Below are positions 56,301 through 64,000 of a stretch of DNA of 64,000 bases, piece after piece. The notes below the pieces were generated by a model. It had not been told where the DNA came from. It ran no database searches and was given only the letters and a program-made list of their open reading frames with translations. The stretch is taken from positions 1,029,195 to 1,093,194 of the forward strand of contig JAMKCF010000018.1 in the NCBI GenBank assembly GCA_023634235.1. The letters are read 5' to 3'. Position 1 is the first letter of the stretch, and each line of letters starts with the position of its first letter. Origin of the DNA: Pisaster brevispinus. Lineage: Eukaryota; Echinodermata; Asteroidea; Forcipulatida; Asteriidae. A program made the position numbers and the translations under genes.

Positions 56301-59300
56301 ATGCAAGTAGACATGGACATGCAAGTAGACATGGACATGCAATTTTGAAGGAAAAAACTGCAGAACACACAGAAATGTGCATACATAAAAAAGTGTTTTC
56401 CATTTGTCTATGGTACTATAAAGGAAGAGATGTTTGTATGCCTTTGTACACAATCTCAACTCCTCAGAGAGAAAGTCCATAGTACATTGTGCTATTAGGG
56501 ATATGTAACGATATCTACACTGACAACAAACATGATAAAGGAATGCTGTGATACAGCAATTATGATAACTTGATTTTTTATGATGGTAGTCATAATATGT
56601 AACATAAATGCAAACACATGTGTGTGTTTGTTTTATTGACGTGGAATAGTTTACCTGTTTAACATTTTTTCTGAACCGTGGTACATTGTGATCATATCGT
56701 ATCGTTACACGCATACTGGCTATGAGACATCTATATTCAAATAAATTTCAAGAGGTTAATTATCTTTACGGTAGCCTACAGTGCTACTCATGTCAAATTT
56801 TTACTATTCCTCATTTAATGAAAATGGAGTTTTGTATTTGTACATTTTTACACATATGTAAAAAAGTGTTGTGGTCGACTTGTGTTAAATTTACAACTGT
56901 TTATCAGAACACCAACAAAAAATGATAAATTGGAAGAATAAATAAATTTTGTTATTGACCCCTAGAATCTGTTTACTAATTTACAAATTCCTTTAGTTTG
57001 TCTTTTTTCAGCCTTCAGTGCACAAAAAAATGCTTTAAAAAATCCCATTAGTTGAGAAACTCTCTTTTTTAAATCCTAAATTCTGATCCAGGCTAGAAGA
57101 ACAACCGTTTATGTTTTTTGATAATCCAATGGTGCATTTGGTGTAGAGGGTTCAGCCACTGAAGGTCCAGAGCCGTTGACAGTCCATTGTTGATGGATCA
57201 ATTGTTTCTCCAGTCTTGAAGGTTTCCATTAGCATAGATCTAACAAAAGAGAAATATTCCATTGAAAGCAATTTAAAATTTACCAATCAAGTCATTACTA
57301 AATAAATTTTAAAAAAAAATTGTTTGTTTATTTTTTTTATTTTTTTTAAATTTTTTTTAATTTTTTTTTATTCATTATTATTTGTAGGGGGATCAATCTA
57401 CCCACACTATTTCAGTCATTATGACCAATAACAATTTCTTTCAAAAAAAGAACAAACAACATTTGAAATCATTAAATAAAAAAGTTTTAAGTGAATTGGA
57501 CACTTAAAAAAAAAAAATCAAATTTCTTGAAGTTATAGTGGTAGTTGTAGGCAAAGAAAGAACCAATGAAAGGTATGGAAGAAGCTCGCCACTTCTATTT
57601 TACAGAGGGATTTATAGCATTTTCATTGTTTATTGACATGACAACGAGCACCATTGACCGGTAAACATGTACACGTACATTGTACATGCATATGCATAAT
57701 GGTTTTGCCCGGTATCGGGACAAAGATTTTCTGATCATGCCCGGTTTACAGACACTTCGGCGGCTCGTGCATAGTCCCACTCTCCCCACTGTTTCCTACC
57801 AAACACTTAATAACCTTAACACTTACCTGTGGGGTTTAGCTCCAAATTTCCGATTGGCCCTTTCGCTGTCTGGCTTTTCATCTGTAAGTCTTCCCTGACC
57901 ACGTTGTTTCAGTTATTTGCACCCTTTTTCTGGACAGTTCGCGAGGAGTGAGGGTGCTGTGTGCAGATAGTCATCGGTCAACTACATGTACACATTCGAA
58001 ACCCTGAAGTTGGATTGCGTTTAATGTACCCGTTCCTTCCTTAATAGCTGAATCAGCTGGATGTATTTGGAAGCTGAGGCTAGGATTGTTGTCACTGTTC
58101 CTTGTAAAGCCTCCAAAAGGACACTATTTTGGCATTTTAAAGTCTTATTAACACTTCACATGCATGAGGTCTGTGCTTCTGCAGGCCTTCGTTGTGTTGT
58201 TTACACGCACGTAGTCAGTGATTGCGCAATATCATCAACAACCTCTTCCACCGTGGGAGGTCATGAATTTTCTAACCAAATCAAACGCTCTCAGTGGCCA
58301 AATGCTCACAAATTTTTGCCAAATCCCTGATAATGACTTTTTTTTATGCGATGAAAAAAAAAAAAAAACCTGGGAAACCAAATAACTTAAATGGTGTTTA
58401 AAGCTTTGCATGGTGTGAAAAATAAGAAGTAACTACTGAACTATAAATAGTGAACTTGCGGGTACAACCATGTATAAAATCTCTTTTGAGGGAGTGTTGG
58501 CTCTGAAAAGGGTAGGTGTGGTCTCGACGTTTTCGAACAGTATACTCTGCTCGTCTTCAGGAGAACTTAACTAACTCATAAAACAGTAGTCTGATATAAT
58601 GTCTGCAAGTTGTATAATTGTTTCTGCTGTTAACAGTGGACAGCTGGCCAAATGCCAGCTAAAACGTCTGAGGACCAGTCAAAATTCTCTCCAAGTGGTC
58701 CTGCTGGCTAGCTCAGTGTTAGAGAGCATCTCTGTTTCATTTAGAATATGGACTAGTGAAAAAGCTTACGGACCAGTGAAATGCCAAGCTTACTGGCCCT
58801 GCTGGGTTAAAGGCAAAGTATACCTTTGGTTTTTGGATCCGTTTGATTGTTTTAATCCTATATAATAAATGTAGGTATATACAATAAAACTAACCTGTGA
58901 AAATTTCACTTCAAAAGGTGGTTGCGTTTTTGAGATATCACCGAAAAACCGGAGCGAATATTTCCACGAAGGAAGAATATTCCCTATAGGAATACACGAT
59001 CTGAGAAACGTTACAGCCGTAACGCTTCTCAGATTCAAATTTTGGGGGATAAAAAGGAATATATTTTTCCATAACCGCAGTACTTCGAAGTAAAAAGTTT
59101 CTCAAAATGCATTATACTATCCAAAGCTGCAGTACTTCTTACGAAGTAAGTTTTTATTGCAATTCATTTTCAGAGTCTTTACCAATTTATGTATACCTTC
59201 CCTTTCAGAGCCATCCCTGCCATTACCAGCCAAAAATACCAGCACAAGTATCAATTGCGACTGCACCATGCTTATTATTGCTAAGCAGAAAATTGTTAAG

Positions 59301-60724
59301 CAATATTGTCTGCTTAAGCAGCTCTATGAAATTGGGCCATGTGCTGTTATGTAAGAAGGTGTGCTTCGAGCTTGAATGGTGAAACGACTTGATCACCAGT
59401 GGATGTTTAAATGTCGAAACAAAAGGAAAAAGAGAGTTAAAACCTGGCCTCAAGGCTGTGCGATACAGCGACAGCTTTGCTTGATACACATAACCTGCCT
59501 GAAGGCTGGGTAATAACTGTTATTACTAAACATAACATGAGCCACCCAAATGCTATGCAACCCCATCTGCCCAACAGACTTGAAAGCAGTACACCATACT
59601 CTCTCCATGCACTCACACACATGACACACAGCTTGAGCCCACAGTCCTACAACGCGAGCCCGTAAGGAGGACCGTGAGCACAAGAAGTGTTTGGCGCAAG
59701 TGGTGTGTTTGTGTGTGGTGGTGAGCACACCCACCGGTCCTTGTGGGGTCCAAAACACAACTGAACAATGGACCCCACAAGAATTCTTTGTTGAACCTGG
59801 ACCCCACAAGAGAATTCTTCAGAAAAGGGAATAATAGAACAACAATAGCTGGACCCCACAAGCCACCATCGGTAAGGGTGGGTATGTGTGAGTTTGTTTT
59901 CACATTCAAACCGGGGACCTATAACAAAAGAGGACAATAGGGTCCCCGGTTGGGTAAAGGTCCCCAGTTGGAAATTGTGTACAAAACCAATGGGAGCTGT
60001 TGCCAAAAAGTTAAAGTCCAAACAAAAGAGGGACAATAGGAGGTCCCCGATTGGAGGTGTTTACACACTTGGGTGTGTGTGTGTGTGTGTGTGGGTAGGT
60101 ATACACATTCAAACCGGGGACCTATAACAAAAGAGGACAATAGGATCCCTGGCCAGGGTAAAGGTTTCCAGTTGAACAGTGTGTACAAAACCAGTGGGAG
60201 CTGTTGCTAAAAAGTTAAAGTACAAATAAAAGAGGGACAATAGGAGGTCCCCAGTTGAATGTATTGACACACTTGTAGGTGTGGGTGGGGTTCCAGAGCT
60301 GGTGCTGCTTGAGTAAACAGAGAGAGCATGATAGACTATTTTTGAGTCTGTCGGGCGGTTGGGGTTGCATTGCATTTGGGCGGTTGGGGGTATGCTCAGT
60401 AAGCCAAGCTTTCGCACAGGCTTGAAACAAAGGCGAGTAGATACAGGGCACTTCTAGTTACAAAGACTCTCCACGCACCTTGGAAATCCCGACGGGAATA
60501 TTCTGAAGATCCACAGGGCTGTCATAAATCTGGCCAATGATGCGGCTGGTGATTTCGTGCGACTCTGTCTGCGAGGCCAGCATCTTTTGGATGATCTCTC
60601 CATAGAGATATCCACCGACGGAGAATCCATGGACCAAGATTTGGCGGTCTCGTTGCTCCTTACTCTGAAGAAAATTAACGACATCTCTAGCGATCACTTG
60701 GGTCCCGACTGTCGGCAGAAGAAG
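53325..60724 (-). CDS. TMEM53: TMEM53-like protein (DUF829, alpha/beta-hydrolase fold), last two coding exons
   Basis: Exons 60724-60479 (82 codons) and 53750-53325 (141 codons plus TGA), joined in phase 0 across a 6.7 kb intron. The first exon contains HGFSVGGYLYGEII, with a G-x-S-x-G nucleophile elbow (Ser about 35). The second has LFFYSHTDPVG (Asp about 137) and SPHVSHMYKHRDEY (His about 171/174), giving a plausible Ser-Asp-His set. The tail is acidic (GEEGRDERAEEEK). In vertebrates TMEM53 is a nuclear-envelope protein reported to dampen BMP/SMAD signalling; no enzymatic activity is established. The N-terminal exons, expected to end in the strand before LLLPTVGTQVIARD, were not found up to position 64000. 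Orthology to TMEM53, as against another DUF829 paralogue, is inferred from the motifs. Confidence 0.8.
54814..55055. mobile_element. GGGCCC-type MITE, near-perfect 242-bp hairpin
   Basis: Arms of about 100 bp: GGGCCCAATTTCAAAGAGCT, GCTAAGCACAAAAATTTGCT and AACCAAATTTCCATGTG on the left, all repeated inverted on the right (CACGTGGAAATTTGGTT, AGCAAATTTTTGTGCTTAGC, GAAATTGGGCCC). The least decayed member of this family in the window; in the large TMEM53-like intron. Confidence 0.85.
55122..55280. mobile_element. Palindromic MITE with CGATTTCACGAAAC ends
   Basis: CGATTTCACGAAACGCTAGG and ATTAATCCTA on the left mirror TAGGAAGAGTTTGGTGAAATCG on the right. GTCCTAACTTAGGATTAATC pairs with GATTAATCCTAAGTTAGG. 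About 159 bp, no coding content. Confidence 0.75.
55633..55965 (+). mobile_element. tRNA-Leu-derived SINE, full copy
   Basis: GGCGTGTCATGGCCTAGCGG (box A), CACCAGATTCAAGCTCTGGT (a perfect anticodon-arm palindrome with CAA), CAGAGTGTGGGTTCGAGTCC (box B), then AAGCAAGACACTTAACCATG and the body ending near TGGCGACTTGCATAAAAAAA. In the TMEM53-like intron. Confidence 0.85.
56275..56342. repeat. 18-bp tandem repeat, ACATGGACATGCAAGTAG, about 3.5 copies
   Basis: Units are identical to one another, pointing to a recent expansion. Open on the minus strand as a repeated HVHVYL-like hexamer; no gene context. Confidence 0.9.
57152..57881 (-). CDS. Candidate spliced gene fragment, unrecognised, inside the TMEM53-like intron
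   Basis: Two exons, 57881-57827 and 57239-57152. The intron has a strong donor (CACAG/GTAAGTG) and a strong acceptor (TTTCTCTTTTGTTAG). The joined frame encodes EKPDSERANRKFGAKPH and RSMLMETFKTGETIDPSTMD, ending CQRLWTFSG before TGA; the split Arg codon fits. The 5' acceptor (GACTTACAG) lacks a pyrimidine tract and no upstream exon or start was found. Phase excludes simple splicing from TMEM53-like exon 60724-60479. On the plus strand the same place has a competing frame (57680-57898) running into GTAAGTC. I do not recognise the protein. Confidence 0.35.
58434..58566. repeat. Partial copy of the CTTGCGGGTACAACCAT MITE
   Basis: GAACTATAAATAGTGAACTT, GCGGGTACAACCATG and later GTGGTCTCGACG and TCGTCTTCAGGAGAACTT match the two ends of 42931-43333 brought together, without the nested family B segment. 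This suggests the empty form of that element. Confidence 0.55.
58811..59203. mobile_element. TTAA-type MITE, AGGSAARGTATA family, second copy
   Basis: TTAA (58807-58810) followed by AGGCAAAGTATACCTTTGGT; right end ATGTATACCTTCCCT followed by TTCA. Interior reversed relative to 36293-36694, with the hairpin GATCTGAGAAACGTTACAGC/GTAACGCTTCTCAGAT. Confidence 0.7.
59230..59338. repeat. GGGCCC-type MITE, truncated copy
   Basis: Keeps the right end TGCTTAAGCAGCTCTATGAA, ATTGGGCC; the left end is missing. It begins about 27 bp after the TTAA-type MITE 58811-59203. Confidence 0.55.
59898..60290. repeat. Two tandem copies of a 203-bp unit
   Basis: CACATTCAAACCGGGGACCT starts at 59901 and again at 60104. 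Both copies continue with TATAACAAAAGAGGACAATA, GTGTACAAAACCARTGGGAG, AAAGTTAAAGT and GGGACAATAGGAGGTCCCC. They are separated by a (GT)n run. The flank 59760-59860 (ACCCCACAAG words, CAGAAAAGGGAATAATAGAA) is related, inverted, to 31425-31500. Confidence 0.8.
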
Positions 60725-62828
60725 CTGAAAATCAATTTACAAGGTCAAACATACAATTAGTAAGTAGTAATAATATTATATCAGTCCTTCTGATTTGAGG
60801 CGTGCGATCGCACCCGCACGCCATCGCACGCCTAAAAGCTTCCTCAGGCGTGCGAAAAATCACACGCCTGATCCCTCCATAACGCACGCCTTGGCAAACA
60901 TTTACAGCGTCATCATACTTCATAATTTGTAAATTAAAATAACGTTGTAAAATTAATTGTTTATTATTTTCAAAATCCTTCAAAATTCTGGCGATAAAGT
61001 CCCTAGTCTTGATATTTACTAGCCGCGATCGTTCATTTCAGTAAACGAACGTTAAAACACAATTGCTGCAAGATCTGCTGAAAGAATACCAAGGCATATG
61101 TATGTGTAGGAATCCTACATCCTACACAACTGGTACTCTTTATGTCACTGTGTTGAGCCAATGTAATTAACTGAATACCAGCGCACGCAAGCATGCACTG
61201 TACGTACGGTGTACTAGTAATAGTATAATAGTCTACACACATGACACACAGCAATCAGTCGTGTGTGTTTTTAAGGGATGGTGGGAGAATTAGTGAATCT
61301 GTCCAAAATGAATCATTGGACCCATTTTCGTTTGTTTTTATTTTCTTGAAAAAGTGTAGTTTACTAATAAAGCGGCGAGTTGTCTGCATTCACAGATTTG
61401 CGTGAATACAAACATGATGAACAACCTTTCCCCAGGGTTAAAATGAAGGTCTGCATATCAACGGCTGCGCTAGAGAGACCTGTAGTACATGATGTGTGTA
61501 CACTACTAATACTATGTAGACGATACATTTTGGTGGAATGCTTTCTTGGTAAGTTATAGTTGTTTTGTTTCACTGTTGTTACAACAGGTCACTGTAAATG
61601 ATTGACGTTTTTATATCAGATATTAAAGTCAAACACTTGTACTCTAAAATAAAATTTTCACCCATTTTCTGTCATGTCTTTTAACAAATGTTTTTTAACG
61701 TTAAAGTGTCGGAATTACACGTATTTAGCTTTAAGTTTGACTAACAAATTCGGCACCAAGCAATCAATCACCTCCTGTCCTGTTCCCTTGAAGGGTCAAG
61801 TCAAAGTGGTTAGGTAAAGTAACGTACAGTACTAACTACACGTACATCATCCATGCACTGCGGACGTACTTCAGTTTTTTACTTCAGTTTTTTTTACACA
61901 GTACACAAGAAAAATGAGAGATGTTTTGAATCCTTTCTCTAGTCAATATGTAGTAAAATAGTATGTTTCGATTTACAGCGTGCAAATGTGGAATATCACA
62001 TAAAAAGAGGATAGCATCATGAACATGGAGTAGCAGTTTTGAACGCTAAGCCTGTGGTCCTTTGTCGGTGTCCTTTTGCCTGAGGTTCCTGTGATTGTGA
62101 AGTCTGACTAACACAGAGAAGAATTGCAATATTATTTTTTCAATTGCCTTTATTTTTGTATCCAAATGCAGGTAATAATGTAGAAATCCACCAGCAAGCA
62201 GTACTGGGCTACCATGAAATAATGCAAAGTTGCCTACATCTTCAGTCCCTCTGGTGGTACACAAGAGTATCAGACAGACCAGTTACCAGTAAAGGTTCCT
62301 GTGCGCAGTCTACAGTTTTTTCGTGATTATTCTGATTATTCAAATCTTATGTTAAACCCACATTACAATGCTTCTAATCTCGGTAAATTTATGTCTTCAA
62401 AATTAAACAAAATTATTACAGGCATATTTTCATGTACTTAATTGTGTCATTGTAGCATTGCCAAAACTAGTTGCAATGATCGTAACCCTCCATCTTCCCG
62501 ACGGGTAACTGTTTTGATGCCAATTTTTGCCTGTAAAGTATATTTTTTTATAAATATAAGCACAGGTTTTAAAACTTAAGATTTCTTGTGTTAATGTGAT
62601 TATTGGCATTGAGAGAAATTTCAGCAAACTTTTTTGTTTCCTAAGATTTCCAAATGAATTTTTTTGCAATGAATTTGTAACTTAAAAAAAGGTTAGGCAA
62701 CAACGGAACCTTGTAACACCTACATCTATTTACAATTATGTAGCAGGTAAATAAAAAGTCGGGGAACAGTTTTGATGCCAATATTGCCTGTAAAATATAC
62801 TTTTGTATAAATATAAGCTCAAGCCACG

Positions 62829-62975
62829 TGCTAGCTCGGTGGTCTAGTGGTAAGACATCTGCTCTAACAATGCAAAGGTCATGGGTTCGAATCCCACCCG
62901 AGTGATTGCCTGTGGATTTTTTTCACAGAGCTCGGGAGAGCACTGAGTATACAGTGCTTAATACAAATTGGTGTA
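62829..62975 (+). mobile_element. tRNA-derived SINE, second family
   Basis: GCTAGCTCGGTGGTCTAGTG, GTAAGACATCTGCTCTAACA, then AAAGGTCATGGGTTCGAATC and CCACC: box A, anticodon and box B regions of a Glu/Val-like tRNA. The body GGATTTTTTTCACAGAGCTC and CACTGAGTATACAGTGCTTA follows, ending in an A-rich run. Confidence 0.75.
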
Positions 62976-63080
62976 AGGGAAAAAAAAATAAAAAGTCTTT
63001 ATCCCCGATGCAAATGTTAACATCTATTTAATCGTTCCAGAACCCACTGCTAAGGATTTGAACCCGCCTCTAGCCATCGG

Positions 63081-63225
63081 GCTAGCTCGGTGGTCTAGTG
63101 GTAAGACATCTGCTCTAGCATTGCAAAGGTCGTGGGTTCGAATCACGATCGAGATTGCCTGTGGGATTTTTTTTACAGAGCTCAGGAGAGCACTGAGTAT
63201 ACAGTGCTTAATACACATCAGTGTA
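63081..63225 (+). mobile_element. tRNA-derived SINE, second family, adjacent copy
   Basis: Same order as 62829-62975, with GCTAGCTCGGTGGTCTAGTG, GGTCGTGGGTTCGAATCACG and GAGTATACAGTGCTTAATAC. The two copies lie 252 bp apart in the same orientation. Confidence 0.75.
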
Positions 63226-64000
63226 AGGGAAAAAACAAATACAAGTTTTAAAGGTTATTTTGTAAGTAAAAATGTATTAATTTACTGTGTGAACTGATTT
63301 CCAAAAAAATTAAACTTTAGTTCTCTCAAATAAAAAAAAAACTCAAGTAAAATGTCAAATGTATTTTTGCTTCTGTTTGTGTGTCACTTTTAGACTGTTT
63401 AACGATCCTACAACCATTGTGATGTTTCCCTTGAAATTATCAATCCAAGTGATAAATATGTATTGTATAAGTGATCCAAAGTTGTGGGGCATTTAACCCC
63501 TTGATTAAAAATAACAGTTTTAAAATTTTTTGACATTATGACTGCACCGGAACCACGGGGGATCACCTCGGGCGTCGTGGTTTTAACCATAGCACTCAAA
63601 GCAGTCATTAGTTGTGTACTATTAAGGTGCACCACACTAAATAGGCCAACAAAGGATGCGCTAAACTGATTATCATAATTTTAGCCCTTGAAATATTTTT
63701 CTGTACTGTGTTTAAACTTATGAGAAAACTTCATAAATATAGGCTTTAAAGTTGGTCCTATTTGGCTGGGGAAGTGAATAAGTGCTAGCTTCGTGAAAAC
63801 TGGCAACAAATCAGTTTGGGTCAAAGCACATTTTCGGGGGTGTTTTTTCCGGTGTAATTGGCAAAAAATATAGTTCTAAATGGCTTGAGCTGACCTGCCA
63901 GAAGTTGAAAAGAAATCAGAAGTTTAGTTGTCTGAAAATATTTTTGATTGGTTTTTAAGAGGCTGACAGACTTCTAATTTTTAGTATTTCTGAATATTTA

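Larger units (their letters stand above)
60725..64000. other. Region upstream of the TMEM53-like exon
   Basis: Probably intron of the TMEM53-like gene. Holds a cluster of GGCGTGCG/CGCACGCC words (60798-60890), AT-rich DNA and two SINE copies. A minus-strand frame near 63560-63630 (ALSAMVKTTTPE) is followed only by the weak donor GTGATC and is not called. No N-terminal exon was recognised. Confidence 0.45.

Noticed and set aside
57680..57898. Plus-strand frame starting MPGLQTLRRLVHSP, presequence-like, with GTAAGTC after it
   Set aside because: The exon side of the donor is poor (TCT) and no following plus-strand exon was found. The minus strand of the same place has a better intron. Left as an alternative only.
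60798..60890. Cluster of GGCGTGCG/CGCACGCC words as a possible operator or origin
   Set aside because: Short, irregular and within a presumed intron; more likely a degenerate repeat.
62829..63225. Two functional tRNA genes
   Set aside because: Both are followed by the same SINE body and A-rich tail, and the same sequence recurs reversed at 16556-16715 and 2570-2715; acceptor stems do not pair.

Overview
This is eukaryotic, intron-rich, AT-rich DNA from a deuterostome invertebrate. I read it as an echinoderm, probably a sea star or sea urchin. The basis is the gene complement, the intron structure and the many dispersed repeats of kinds common in echinoderm genomes. The species cannot be fixed from the sequence. 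No prokaryotic, plasmid or viral gene was recognised. Most open frames over 60 codons are antisense shadows or repeat-derived frames; real coding DNA is in short exons.

Layout. (1) 76-22550, minus: 21 exons of a cytosolic carboxypeptidase of the AGBL2/AGBL3 (CCP2/3) family, incomplete at both ends; every exon junction agrees in phase. (2) 23360-25982, plus: the complete three-exon gene for ribosomal protein eL39 (RPL39), whose first intron follows the ATG directly. (3) 28916-47603, minus: a complete zinc-binding-type alcohol dehydrogenase/quinone reductase orthologous to PTGR3 (ZADH2, 15-oxoprostaglandin 13-reductase), 13 coding exons and about 363 aa. (4) 53325-60724, minus: the last two coding exons of a TMEM53-like (DUF829) alpha/beta-hydrolase-fold protein. 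Its 6.7 kb intron holds a possible second spliced minus-strand gene (57152-57881) that I do not recognise. The genes are unrelated housekeeping or metabolic loci, not an operon or cluster. The carboxypeptidase and RPL39 are arranged head to head.

The rest is repeats. There are two tRNA-derived SINE families, one with a tRNA-Leu(CAA)-like head. There are several MITE families: GGGCCC-ended, TTAA-flanked, TTA-flanked PIF/Harbinger-like, and a CTAGGTGGCAGCAGAC palindrome family. There are also minisatellites.

The most unusual parts lie in PTGR3 introns. One is a 0.7 kb array of 15-bp units starting about 50 bp from a splice acceptor and open in frame with the next exon. Another is a tandem triplication of a splice donor. 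The third is a 2.4 kb nested inverted structure whose arms are short tandem repeats, resembling foldback (sea urchin TU-type) transposons, with a histone-type 3' stem-loop inside. No clearly new multi-gene biological system is visible.
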